In this document: one piece after another, positions 10,514 through 18,841 of the stretch
Layout: the number at the start of each line of letters is the position of its first letter
How positions within the stretch are numbered: position 1 is the first letter of the stretch
Assembly: GCA_937775265.1 (NCBI GenBank)
Contig: CALKBV010000002.1
Span: forward strand, 54,538-118,537
DNA: 64,000 nt
Direction of reading: 5' to 3'
Source: an uncultured Pseudomonadales bacterium
Lineage (GTDB): Bacteria; Pseudomonadota; Gammaproteobacteria; Pseudomonadales; Azotimanducaceae
Notes under the pieces: model-generated
The model's database searches: none
Told to the model about the DNA's origin: nothing
What the model saw: only the letters and a program-made list of their open reading frames with translations
Made by a program: the position numbers and the translations under genes

Positions 10514-11101
10514 ATGACCCTGGTCACACCTAAAACCCGGGAAGCGCTTCCAGACATGGAACCCATTTTCCAGGGAGTCGAAGCGGCCATGGGGTTTGTC
10601 CCTAACAGTATGCTCACCATGGCTCACTGGCCGGAACTGCTGCAATCATTCGGAGGCTTCGCCGGTGGCATTATCGGCGGTGGCGAGCTGGAAAGAAGCT
10701 TGAAGCAACTAATCGCATTCGTCGTCAGCAATGCAGCTGGTTGCCGCTATTGCCAGGCGCACACTTCCCATGGAGCAGAAGTAAACGGGATCAGCCCCGA
10801 GAAAATCCAGGCGGCCTTTGAATTCGAAACAAGCGCCCTTTTCACTGAGCCAGAAAAAGCCGCACTTCGAGTTGCATTACATGCAGGCATGGTACCCAAC
10901 GCGGTAGAACCAGAACATATGGATGCCCTCAAGGAACACTTTTCAGACAAACAGTGTGTCGAGGTTGTCGCGGTCATTTCGTTATTTGGTTTTCTAAACC
11001 GATGGAACGACACCATGGCGACGACACTCGAAGATAAACCTCGGGCGTTTGCTTCTGAAACAATCGCTGGTGCTGGCTGGGATGTCGGCAAGCATAGGTA
11101 A
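10514..11101 (+). CDS. carboxymuconolactone decarboxylase/AhpD-like protein
   Basis: A 195-residue all-helical protein of the AhpD/CMD superfamily. The signature redox pair is visible as CRYCQAHTSH near residues 77-86, with the Cys-x2-Cys followed by a His. In AhpD-type proteins this forms a peroxide-reducing disulfide relay. The substrate cannot be told from sequence and most members are annotated only as peroxidase-related. I chose ATG 10514 because GAGGAG lies just upstream; the frame is open further upstream, but that start has no ribosome-binding site. It stands alone between two small intergenic gaps. Confidence 0.85.
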   Translation: MTLVTPKTREALPDMEPIFQGVEAAMGFVPNSMLTMAHWPELLQSFGGFAGGIIGGGELERSLKQLIAFVVSNAAGCRYCQAHTSHGAEVNGISPEKIQAAFEFETSALFTEPEKAALRVALHAGMVPNAVEPEHMDALKEHFSDKQCVEVVAVISLFGFLNRWNDTMATTLEDKPRAFASETIAGAGWDVGKHR

Positions 11102-11192
11102 GCTGACAGGGTTTCCAACTTCGACGCTGCAATAGAAATGACGGCGGTGTATCGGCAGCTGTGTCGACACGACTGAGCACAAGGAAATGTAA

Positions 11193-11558
11193 ATGACAGA
11201 AGAAAAAACAATTTTCGGGAAGATTGTCGATGGCGAAATCCCATCAGAACCGCTTTATGAAGACGATCACTGCATCGTCATTCAGGACATCAACCCACAG
11301 GCCCCGACACACGTGCTGATTATTCCAAGGGCAAAGGATATTCCCCGGCTGGCTGATGCAGATGAAAGCCACCAGGCGCTGTTGGGCCATCTATTACTGG
11401 TCGCGGGCAAGGTCTCTAAACACCTTGGTGTAGACGACGCCTTTCGCCTGGTAATCAACAATGGTGCCGCTGCTGGTCAAACCGTGTTCCACCTGCATTT
11501 GCATATAATCGCCAACAAAGCCTTCGATGAAGGGTCATTAGGGAAGGAATTCGGGTAA
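11193..11558 (+). CDS. HIT-family nucleotide-binding protein (HinT-like)
   Basis: A 121-residue histidine-triad protein. The active site HLHLHII (HxHxHxx) is at residues 105-111, next to the family stretch NNGAAAGQTVFHLHLH. HinT proteins hydrolyse purine nucleoside phosphoramidates and adenylates such as lysyl-AMP. The N-terminus TIFGKIVDGEIPSEPLYEDD is characteristic of the HinT/PKCI branch rather than of GalT or Fhit. The ATG is at 11193 after an AAGGAA site. It converges on the agmatinase-family gene with three bases between stops. Confidence 0.93.
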   Translation: MTEEKTIFGKIVDGEIPSEPLYEDDHCIVIQDINPQAPTHVLIIPRAKDIPRLADADESHQALLGHLLLVAGKVSKHLGVDDAFRLVINNGAAAGQTVFHLHLHIIANKAFDEGSLGKEFG

Positions 11559-11561
11559 AAC

Positions 11562-12512
11562 TTATCTTTTTTTGCACCCCGGCAAAGCACACAACATCTC
11601 AAAAGCAAGATTAGCGGCCAGCAAAGCGGTATTGCCGCTTGGGTCGTAGGGTGGAGAGACTTCTACCAGGTCAGCGCCCACAAGATTGAGCCCGGAGCAG
11701 CCCCGTATCAGCTCAATACCCTGTGTCGTGGTAAGCCCGCCGGGCTCGGGCGTTCCGGTACCCGGTGCGCAGGATGGGTCAAGGCCATCAATATCAAAAG
11801 ACAGGTAAACCGGATGCTCACTTCCGAGATTGCTTCGGTAGCCTTCCATGAGCGGCGCCAGGGAATGGTACCAACACTCCTCGGCGGGAACGACCTGGAC
11901 ACCTTTTGACTTCGCCCAGTCAAAATCTTCAGCCGCATAACCGGTGGCGCGCAGTCCGACCTGGATCATTTTTTTAGGGTCGATCAAATTTTCTTCAATC
12001 GCCCGCCTGAAAATAGTTCCGTGCGTGACCTTCTCGCCGAACATCTCATCATTCATGTCAGCATGAGCATCGACATGCACGACAGCCAGTGGACCGTACT
12101 TCTTTGCATAGGCACGTAATATGGGTAACGTCACGGTGTGATCGCCCCCAAGAGATATCGTTTTCAGGCCCTGCTGCAACAACTCATCAAAGTGGCGTTC
12201 GATGATGCCGACCGATTTTTCAAGGTTATAGGTATTGAGGGCCACATCACCAAGGTCGGCAACATTGAAAGAGTCAAATGGCGCCGCACCCGTCGCCATG
12301 CCATAGGGGCGAACCAATACCGACTCAGCTCGAATCTGACGTGGACCATAGCGGGCACCCACCCGGTTACTGGTACCAATATCGAGCGGAACGCCGACGA
12401 TCCCCACATCCACCGATGATGGGTCCAGCGCCACCGGCAGCCTGAACATGGTCGCCGTTCCCGCAAACCGGGGCATTTCATTACCTGACAGCGGCTGATT
12501 GTAATCACTCAT
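11562..12512 (-). CDS. agmatinase/guanidinobutyrase family ureohydrolase
   Basis: Binuclear manganese ureohydrolase of 316 residues. The metal-binding motifs are GGDHTVTLP (about residue 121), DAHADMND (about 147) and SFDIDGLDPSCAPGTG (about 228). The enzyme releases urea from a guanidino compound. The N-terminal part (QPLSGNEMPRFAG, then VGVPLDIGTSNR, GPRQIR) looks more like Pseudomonas guanidinobutyrase/guanidinopropionase than classical SpeB. I therefore leave the substrate open between agmatine and 4-guanidinobutyrate. It is transcribed alone, converging with the HIT gene. Confidence 0.9.
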   Translation of the reverse strand: MSDYNQPLSGNEMPRFAGTATMFRLPVALDPSSVDVGIVGVPLDIGTSNRVGARYGPRQIRAESVLVRPYGMATGAAPFDSFNVADLGDVALNTYNLEKSVGIIERHFDELLQQGLKTISLGGDHTVTLPILRAYAKKYGPLAVVHVDAHADMNDEMFGEKVTHGTIFRRAIEENLIDPKKMIQVGLRATGYAAEDFDWAKSKGVQVVPAEECWYHSLAPLMEGYRSNLGSEHPVYLSFDIDGLDPSCAPGTGTPEPGGLTTTQGIELIRGCSGLNLVGADLVEVSPPYDPSGNTALLAANLAFEMLCALPGCKKR

Positions 12513-12613
12513 GTGTTCAGCATATACGGGTTGAGCTTAGTTCGAAATATAAAACCGGGTTGACCCTGTCTTAACGTGTAGACTGGCTCTTCCCCCAATT
12601 AACAGGTGACGCT

Positions 12614-13351
12614 ATGCCCAGGTTGTTGCTACTACTACCGCTGCTTATCGCTTTCTCAACCAACGCTACGCCAAAAACCAGCGTGGTTGAGGCATTGATG
12701 GATGAATCCAGATCCACCGAGGACAAAGCCCGGGACGGCGGCAGGAAACCTGCAGAGGTTATAACGTTCCTGGGGGTTGAACCGGGAATGACGGTCATTG
12801 ACGTGATTGCAGCGAGCGGGTACTACACCGAGGTTCTTTCCAGGGCTGTGGGGCCTCTGGGCAAAGTGTACGCCCAGAACCCGGCAGCCGTTCTGAAATT
12901 TCGAGAGGGCGCAAATGACAAGGCACTAAACCATCGGCTCGCCGACAACCGCCTGCCCAACGTCATTCGCTGGGACAGAGAAGCGACAGCGTTAGGAATA
13001 GCACCAGGCAGTATTGATTTGGCGATGACCGCGCTAAACTTCCACGACATATATAACAGCGCGGGCAAAGACGCGGCCGTTGGTTTCGCAAAGCAAATCT
13101 TTGATGTGCTAAAGCCAGGCGCAGTGTTCGGCGTCATTGATCATGAAGGCGCCGCTAGCGCAGACAACCAGTCGCTGCATCGAATGCAGGGGGGGCTGGC
13201 ACTTGAAGCACTGCTTGAAGCCGGTTTCAGTATTGAATCTACCAGTAACACGCTAAGAAACTCCGAAGACGACCTCAGCAAGATGGTGTTTGACCCTTCT
13301 ATACGAGGGAAAACTGACCGATTCCTGATTAAGGCCGTAAAACCCAGATAA
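12614..13351 (+). CDS. exported SAM-dependent methyltransferase-like protein
   Basis: A 245-residue protein with an N-terminal signal peptide (residues 1-19, LLLLLPLLIAFSTNA) followed by a class I methyltransferase fold of the COG4798 type. The SAM-binding motif I region is GMTVIDVIAASGYYTEVLS near residues 55-73, and a later acidic stretch and FHDIYN match the family. Known members carry a signal sequence, so a periplasmic location is likely. That is odd for a SAM-dependent enzyme, and the substrate is unknown. An AGGTGA ribosome-binding site precedes the ATG. It is transcribed divergently from the ureohydrolase gene. Confidence 0.82.
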   Translation: MPRLLLLLPLLIAFSTNATPKTSVVEALMDESRSTEDKARDGGRKPAEVITFLGVEPGMTVIDVIAASGYYTEVLSRAVGPLGKVYAQNPAAVLKFREGANDKALNHRLADNRLPNVIRWDREATALGIAPGSIDLAMTALNFHDIYNSAGKDAAVGFAKQIFDVLKPGAVFGVIDHEGAASADNQSLHRMQGGLALEALLEAGFSIESTSNTLRNSEDDLSKMVFDPSIRGKTDRFLIKAVKPR

Positions 13352-13616
13352 AAATACCTGAAAAAAGAATCCGGGCGATCTCACTGGTGACCGGCCATAG
13401 TTAAATCTCTTTCGCTGGGCAGCTTCGGGGCTTCGCGGCTAAGCTGACGATACTTTTACAGCCCGGTACACTCTGGGATAGGTGGCAGCCCAAATCCAAT
13501 AGCCAACAAAAAAGCAACGTAGTAAAAAAACGGATACGAGTAATAGAGCGGAATAAGCATTATTGAGGACAGGGATTTTACCAGGACTCTTCAGTCAACA
13601 TATTGAATGTAGCTAC
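13352..13616. other. non-coding stretch after the methyltransferase gene
   Basis: I see no plausible gene here. It contains an inverted repeat, CAGCTT (13420-13425) and AAGCTG (13441-13446), with a 15-base spacer and no T-run. The sequence becomes A-rich around 13505-13535. With the nitrilase fragment that follows, the stretch looks like decayed coding DNA, but I cannot recognise any other part of it. Confidence 0.5.
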
Positions 13617-13712
13617 AAGCGCGCAATTGAAAACCAGTGTTATGTCGCAGGTGCCAACCGCGTCGCTACTGATGGAAATGGTGTTGAGTACAGTGGTGAT
13701 AGTGTCATGGTA
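13617..13712 (+). pseudogene. nitrilase/omega-amidase (carbon-nitrogen hydrolase) fragment
   Basis: In phase 3 this stretch encodes KRAIENQCYVAGANRVATDG followed by NGVEYSGDSVMV. It closely resembles the region after the catalytic centre of YafV/Nit2-type carbon-nitrogen hydrolases, where RAIENQCYV-GVNRVG-DGNG-YSG-S is highly conserved. Upstream, where the Glu-Lys-Cys catalytic core should be, no homologous sequence is visible in any phase. Downstream the similarity ends and the frame runs into the next gene. It is therefore a remnant of about 32 codons, left by deletion of most of the gene. The match is from memory of the family motif and was not checked by a search. Confidence 0.75.
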
Positions 13713-13747
13713 AGATGCCGACCAATAACGTTCTCGGAGAAACAGAA

Positions 13748-14986
13748 ATGTCACGAATTAATTTTGGCGCTTTTCTCGCTCCTCATCATCCCATCGGTGA
13801 GCATCCTATGCTCCAATATCAGCGTGACCTCGATTTGGTAGAACACCTGGATCGTCTCGGTTACAACGAGTTTTGGTGTGGCGAACACCACTCGACTGGT
13901 TGGGAGATGATTGCGTCTCCCGAGATGTTCCTTGCCGCTGCAGGTCAACGCAGTCATAAAATAAAACTCGGAACGGGCGTCATCTCTTTGCCCTATCACC
14001 ATCCCTATAATGTTGCTCAACGCATGGTGCAGCTTGACCATATGACCGGCGGACGCGCCATCTTTGGTTCCGGCCCAGGGGCGTTACCCAGTGATGCCTA
14101 CACCCTGGGTATTGATCCAATGACACAAAGAGATCGACAAGACGAGGCTATCGGGGTTATCAAACGGCTCATGAAAGGCGAAGACCGCTTCGATCACGAA
14201 TCAGAGTGGTTCACGCTAAAAAATGCCGCACTTCAGCTACTCCCGCTTCAAGAAGATATGGAGTTTGTTGTTGCTTCAATGGTTAGTCCTTCCGGCATGA
14301 CGCTGGCAGGGAAATATGGTGCTGGCGCTTTATCGATTGGTTCAATGTCAACCGCTGGCTTACAGTCATTGCCGCTACAGTGGAGTTTTGCGCAGGACAG
14401 TGCGGGAAAACACGGCAAGTCTGTTGATCGATCTAATTGGCGTATCGTGATGAATTTCCACATTGCAGAAACAAGAGAACAAGCTAGAGAAGAAGCCAAA
14501 CACGGTCTTATGAAATGGCACAACGAGTATACCGTCGGTACGTTAATGCGACCTGGGGCTGAAATCTACGATTCCCCCGATGAAGCGGTAGACGACATGG
14601 CATTTGGAGACAACTCTGCCATCGTCATCGGTACACCTGATGACCTGGTAGACTCGATCAGGAAAATGTATGAACTGACTGGCGGCTTCGGCACAGTAAT
14701 TGGCTTTGTACACGACTGGTGTACGCCAGAACAAAATTTTCGAAGCTGGGATCGAGTTGCCCGATACGTTGTGCCAGAGATCAATGGCTATCTGAAGGCC
14801 TACAAAAGGTCTCAGCAAGACGTGATTGAAAACCGAGAAGTATTCGACCGCGCAGGTGAAGCGGTTGCATCGAAAATTATGGAGAACGAAAAGGCCGTTA
14901 AAGCGCTAGCTGAACAAGCGAATGCAGGTTCAGCGATGCAAAGCCCCAACGCGCCTGACCTAAATGAGATAACAACCAAGGTCTAG
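13748..14986 (+). CDS. LLM-class flavin-dependent monooxygenase
   Basis: A 412-residue TIM-barrel oxidoreductase of the bacterial luciferase-like family, probably using FMNH2 (or F420) and oxygen to hydroxylate or cleave an organic substrate. Family features are FWCGEHHSTGWE near residue 40, KLGTGVISLPYHHPYNVAQR, and GRAIFGSGPGALPSDAY. Similar proteins are often labelled limonene monooxygenase-like, which I would not rely on for substrate. I chose ATG 13748 because GGAG lies eight bases upstream. The gene is flanked by a nitrilase fragment on the left and a possible transposase fragment on the right, which suggests it was inserted. Confidence 0.88.
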   Translation: MSRINFGAFLAPHHPIGEHPMLQYQRDLDLVEHLDRLGYNEFWCGEHHSTGWEMIASPEMFLAAAGQRSHKIKLGTGVISLPYHHPYNVAQRMVQLDHMTGGRAIFGSGPGALPSDAYTLGIDPMTQRDRQDEAIGVIKRLMKGEDRFDHESEWFTLKNAALQLLPLQEDMEFVVASMVSPSGMTLAGKYGAGALSIGSMSTAGLQSLPLQWSFAQDSAGKHGKSVDRSNWRIVMNFHIAETREQAREEAKHGLMKWHNEYTVGTLMRPGAEIYDSPDEAVDDMAFGDNSAIVIGTPDDLVDSIRKMYELTGGFGTVIGFVHDWCTPEQNFRSWDRVARYVVPEINGYLKAYKRSQQDVIENREVFDRAGEAVASKIMENEKAVKALAEQANAGSAMQSPNAPDLNEITTKV

Positions 14987-15024
14987 TAAATAGGGGCTAT
15001 CGGGCGCCTCTCTGCCTTAATTCC

Positions 15025-15126
15025 TTGTTCTGTAGAAAAACAAGAACCGCCATCTTAGATGTAACCGGCCCGGACGTGATCCAACCCATTCTGACGCATC
15101 TGAAACAACATGCGCCGCCCCCCAAT
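15025..15126 (+). pseudogene. possible transposase C-terminal remnant (IS91-like)
   Basis: Phase 1 encodes RTAILDVTGPDVIQPILTHL then KQHAPPP. This resembles the C-terminal tail of some IS91-type transposases, where a Cys-rich segment is followed by IIAFI-DP-VI--ILTHL and a Pro-rich end. Only about 34 codons are present, with no catalytic region, and the frame runs into the 3' end of the next, opposite-strand gene. Short inverted arms CTTGTT and AACAAG sit at its left edge. The identification is weak because the fragment is short. Confidence 0.35.
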
Positions 15127-15552
15127 TTACATTTTATTGTAATCCACCGAGAACCAGGTCTCCGGTGCTATTGCAACAACGATGCTTCCCTCACCACCAT
15201 CTGCTGAGTTCTCGGCATAAGCCTTGCCCTGCTCTTCACCCAGATAACGCACGGCCATAGCCAGCAACTCTTCCTGCGTTGAAGGCCGTGTGGTGAATGG
15301 CCCCTCAACAGAAACATACTGGTATGGCGCCGTTTCCGTTTGAGCACACAGGCTGATACGTGAGGTTTTCGTCAGAAGCTTACCCTTAATCGAGTCCGCG
15401 TCAGTGATCACCCAAAGCTCGCCGCCAGGCCGGTAGTCGTACCAGATCGGCACTGTCAGCGGCCCTTTAGTGGCACGAGGAATACTAATGATCCCAACAT
15501 GTAATGCGGACAGGAAGAGTTCACGTTCACTGGAAGACATGGTTAAGGACAT
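15127..15552 (-). CDS. pyridoxamine 5'-phosphate oxidase-like split-barrel protein
   Basis: A 141-residue protein of the PNPOx/F420-binding split-barrel superfamily. Typical elements are GIISIPRATKGPLTVPIWYDY near the N-terminus, LWVITDADSIKGKLL, and RISLCAQTETAPYQYVSVEG in the middle, which together build the flavin or F420 site. Members range from FMN oxidoreductases to heme-utilisation proteins, so the activity is not assigned. I took the ATG at 15552; a GTG one codon upstream and an ATG at 15540 are alternatives. It is transcribed toward the flavin monooxygenase and away from the catabolic cluster. Confidence 0.82.
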   Translation of the reverse strand: MSLTMSSSERELFLSALHVGIISIPRATKGPLTVPIWYDYRPGGELWVITDADSIKGKLLTKTSRISLCAQTETAPYQYVSVEGPFTTRPSTQEELLAMAVRYLGEEQGKAYAENSADGGEGSIVVAIAPETWFSVDYNKM

Positions 15553-15622
15553 CACTGATCTCGATTAGGGATTTTCCCTAAGCCTATCGACTTTTTTGCC
15601 CACTGTCCCTAACCTGAGAGGC

Positions 15623-17371
15623 ATGAACCTTATTCAAAACCCCTACAACAGAAGCCCCCAATCACTTGCCGGGGACTGGCACTACATCATAGACCCCTAC
15701 GAAACAGGGTTTTACGACCTGTTTGGAAACGAAAATCCATTCGGCTACTTTAGAAACCTGACGCCTGATGACCACTGGGCGTCTGAATACAACTTCAAAC
15801 AAAGCCCCACCATGAAGGTACCCGGGGACTGGAACACACAGGAACCCACTCTCTTCTGGTATGAAGGCACACTCTGGTACTTCCGAGAACTGCCGGATGC
15901 GGAAATCGATGGCGGTAGAACATTTCTTCGTTTTTGCGCCGCTAACTATCACAGCGTCGTGTGGGTCAATGCCATCGAGGTGATGCGGCATACCGGCGGC
16001 TTTACACCGTTCGAAACAGAAATTGGCAGCTACCTTAAACCCACGGGTAACTTTGTTGTCGCAAAGATCAACGACGAGCGGCTCAAAGATGGCGTACCAA
16101 CCCGCAATACCGACTGGTGGAACTACGGTGGCATCACCAGGGATGTACTGCTGATAAAGACGCCTCAAAGTTTTATCCGGGACTATTTTTGCCAACTTGA
16201 TCCTGAGGACGATAGCCAGATCAAAGGCTTCGTTGAACTTGATAATGGTGCGAACAAAGACGTTAACCTCTCCATACCCGGGCTTGGCATTGAACATTTG
16301 ATCACTACCGATAGCCATGGCTTTGGCCAATTCGCCATCAAGGCAGAGCCGGATCGATGGTCTCCAGAAAATGTAGCGCTTTATGAGGTTAGGTTCTCGA
16401 TTGACGGCGACAGCATTGAGGACATGATTGGTTTCAGGATTATCGAAACGAGCGGGGAAGACATCCTGCTTAATGGCGAACCCGTTTTTCTGCGCGGCAT
16501 ATCAATCCACGAAGAAATCATCGGGCAAGCCAGCAGAGTCAACTCAGAAGCTGAAGCCCGGCGGTTGATGGAAGAAGTCAAAGCCCTTGGCTGCAACTAC
16601 GCCCGACTGGCGCACTATCCACATAATGATCATATGTGCAGGATCGCTGATGAAATGGGTGTCCTGCTCTGGTGTGAGATCCCGGTTTACTGGGCCATTA
16701 ACTGGCAAAGCGAAGAGGTACTTCACAACGCGCGCAACCAGCTGAGCGAGATGATTGTCCGCGACAGAAATCGCGCGAGTATTATTTTATGGTCTGTTGC
16801 CAATGAGACCCCCGCATCTGAGGCTCGAACGGAATTCCTGAAGTCCTTGATCACCACTGCCAAGTCGCTTGACCCCACCCGCCTGACCACCGCTGCCATG
16901 TTTATGCGGCCGGATAAGGTTGAGGAGAATGGCAAAGTCATCCGAACCTATACACTTGATGATCCACTCGCCGATCACCTCGATGTACTTGGTTGCAACC
17001 AATACCTGGGCTGGTACTACACCAAGGTCTCCGATATTGCCTTGTCTCGCTGGCATTCGGACAAGAAAAAGCCGCTCATCATGAGTGAGTTCGGAGCCAG
17101 TGCCCCGAAAGGAAAGCGCGGCGCCCCAGATGATCGTTGGACCGAGGATTACCAGGTCACTGTCTACGAGGCACAGTTTGCCATGATGGACGACATTCCC
17201 TTCCTGAGGGGGCTCTCGCCCTGGATTTTGAAAGATTTCCGGACGCCAAAACGCCCACTGGCCGGGGTACAGGACTACTTCAACCGCAAAGGAATCATCT
17301 CGGATCAGGGCGAAAGAAAGCTCGCCTGGGACACAGTGCACGCCTATTACAAAAATCGATCTTCCGGTTGA
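15623..17371 (+). CDS. glycoside hydrolase family 2 (beta-glucuronidase-like)
   Basis: A 582-residue retaining glycosidase with the three-part GH2 layout: jelly-roll sugar-binding domain (residues about 5-170), Ig-like domain (about 175-270), and a TIM barrel beginning near ILLNGEPVFLRGISIHEE. The acid/base Glu is in WSVANETP (about residue 394) and the nucleophile Glu in LIMSEFGAS (about residue 488). No signal peptide is visible, so it should act in the cytoplasm on an imported glycoside or conjugate. Beta-glucuronidase is the best guess; beta-galactosidase is possible. ATG 15623 is preferred over an upstream TTG, though neither has a good ribosome-binding site. It is the first gene of a run of eight plus-strand genes. 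Confidence 0.88.
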   Translation: MNLIQNPYNRSPQSLAGDWHYIIDPYETGFYDLFGNENPFGYFRNLTPDDHWASEYNFKQSPTMKVPGDWNTQEPTLFWYEGTLWYFRELPDAEIDGGRTFLRFCAANYHSVVWVNAIEVMRHTGGFTPFETEIGSYLKPTGNFVVAKINDERLKDGVPTRNTDWWNYGGITRDVLLIKTPQSFIRDYFCQLDPEDDSQIKGFVELDNGANKDVNLSIPGLGIEHLITTDSHGFGQFAIKAEPDRWSPENVALYEVRFSIDGDSIEDMIGFRIIETSGEDILLNGEPVFLRGISIHEEIIGQASRVNSEAEARRLMEEVKALGCNYARLAHYPHNDHMCRIADEMGVLLWCEIPVYWAINWQSEEVLHNARNQLSEMIVRDRNRASIILWSVANETPASEARTEFLKSLITTAKSLDPTRLTTAAMFMRPDKVEENGKVIRTYTLDDPLADHLDVLGCNQYLGWYYTKVSDIALSRWHSDKKKPLIMSEFGASAPKGKRGAPDDRWTEDYQVTVYEAQFAMMDDIPFLRGLSPWILKDFRTPKRPLAGVQDYFNRKGIISDQGERKLAWDTVHAYYKNRSSG

Positions 17372-17436
17372 CTTGATCCGTCTGCACCAAACGCGTAATT
17401 TCACATGATAGCCAGCATGTCAACTCGGAGCCCGCC

Positions 17437-18627
17437 ATGGATCATCAGGAACACGTTCGTATCATCAAAGGCCTCATGCACTACCTGGACACCGATACCA
17501 ACGTCGACGCAGGTGGCCAGGCACGTAACCCTGTCAGCAGTTATCTCTGCCCTGACATCGCCTTGAAAGAATGGGAAACCTTTTTTCAGGACTACCCCCA
17601 CGTACTCGGTATGAGTGCAGACCTTCCCAAACCCGGTAGCTTCCTCACCAACAATGATTTAAAAAAACCTATCCTCTGCACGCGTGACAAAAATGGCGAG
17701 TTTCATGCCTTCCTCAATGTCTGCAGGCATCGTGGCACTATCCTTGAAAACGAATCTCGGGGACAAAAGAACCTGTTCAGCTGCCCGTTTCATGCCTGGG
17801 GATACGCTAATAATGGCAACCTGATAACAGTACCGAAGGAAAACCATTTTGGCCCGGTTGATAAAAGCTGCAATGGCCTGGTGAAACTGCCCTGCAGCGA
17901 AAAATACGGCCTTCTGTGGGTCAATCCAAACCCAGAGGGCGAGATTGACGTTGATGGCATTCTTGGTGATCTGGCACCAGAACTAGAATCCTGGCAGCTC
18001 AACCGTTACATCGCGAATTCCGAGACAACTTATGATCACTCGATGAACTGGAAGCTCGCCATTGACACTTTCGGTGAAACCTATCATTTCAACACGCTGC
18101 ACAAGGACACGCTTGCCAACGATTTTTATGGCAATGCACAGATGTACGACACCCATGGGCGAAACCATCGAATGATGCTCTGCCTCAGGAATATCGACAC
18201 GCTGCGCAACCAGCCAGAAAAGGACTGGAACGTGTTACTTGCAGCACTACCTATCTACTACATCTTCCCGAACATCCAGCTGATTTTGGGTCAACAAGGT
18301 CCGACGTTGGTCAGGGTGTACCCGGACGGCGATAACCCACACCAGAGCTTTTCAAAGATCAATTTCTATCTGTCACCTGAACTGACAGAGATCGGCATAG
18401 ATGAAGAAGGGAAAAAGCGATACGAATCCGCCCAGGAGCGCATGCAGGGATTCGCAAAGGTTATCCAGATGGAAGATTATGTCGCAGCGGCCAGCGCTCA
18501 TCAGGGAATGCTTTCAGGTGCCCAGGAGTACCTGACATTCGGCCGCAACGAACCGGCACTTCATCATTATCACAACACCTACCGCGAAGCGCTTGGCATG
18601 CCGCCGCTGGAACGAATCAGCAACTGA
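17437..18627 (+). CDS. Rieske non-heme iron oxygenase, catalytic subunit
   Basis: A 396-residue aromatic-ring-hydroxylating-type oxygenase. The Rieske [2Fe-2S] ligands are CRHRG (Cys96, His98) and CPFHAWGY (Cys115, His118). The mononuclear iron site is recognisable in DTFGETYHFNTLHKDTL, where the two His ligands and bridging acidic residue lie. It would use O2 and two electrons to hydroxylate or demethylate its substrate. No beta subunit, ferredoxin or reductase gene is adjacent, so electrons must come from partners outside the window. It lies 65 bases after the GH2 gene on the same strand. Confidence 0.92.
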   Translation: MDHQEHVRIIKGLMHYLDTDTNVDAGGQARNPVSSYLCPDIALKEWETFFQDYPHVLGMSADLPKPGSFLTNNDLKKPILCTRDKNGEFHAFLNVCRHRGTILENESRGQKNLFSCPFHAWGYANNGNLITVPKENHFGPVDKSCNGLVKLPCSEKYGLLWVNPNPEGEIDVDGILGDLAPELESWQLNRYIANSETTYDHSMNWKLAIDTFGETYHFNTLHKDTLANDFYGNAQMYDTHGRNHRMMLCLRNIDTLRNQPEKDWNVLLAALPIYYIFPNIQLILGQQGPTLVRVYPDGDNPHQSFSKINFYLSPELTEIGIDEEGKKRYESAQERMQGFAKVIQMEDYVAAASAHQGMLSGAQEYLTFGRNEPALHHYHNTYREALGMPPLERISN

Positions 18628-18841
18628 TATCAATAGAAGCGCCAAACTAAAAATACCCCGCCGCACAAGGTACTGAGCGTAACAGCCTAGTGACAAGCTG
18701 TCCGATCAGCGCTCCGGATACGACGCTCCAAATGCGAGCGGCAGGCTCCAGGCAAGCTGCAGAGCGCCAGCGCATTGCAGGGCTATTCACCTGACCTCTA
18801 GACCATGAGACACTAACGCCCTGACACTCTGGAAGACGCAC
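18628..18841 (+). other. 214-base gap before the P450 gene
   Basis: I see no gene and no strong promoter in this stretch. It is G+C-rich and contains several CAGCGC/GCTC repeats of low regularity. It separates the Rieske gene from the next five tightly spaced genes, so a separate promoter for the P450 group could lie here, but I cannot point to one. Confidence 0.4.

Noticed and set aside
11574..11750. Second small gene overlapping the ureohydrolase C-terminus
   Set aside because: The alternative frames there are opposite or offset to a well-conserved enzyme and carry no motif.
16787..17404. Minus-strand frame of 205 codons over the GH2 gene
   Set aside because: No domain and no ribosome-binding site; the plus-strand gene has both catalytic Glu motifs.
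18628..18841. Possible tRNA or att site before the P450 gene
   Set aside because: The G+C-rich stretch with a TGACCTCTAGACC segment does not fold into a cloverleaf with a T-arm, and no flanking direct repeat was seen.
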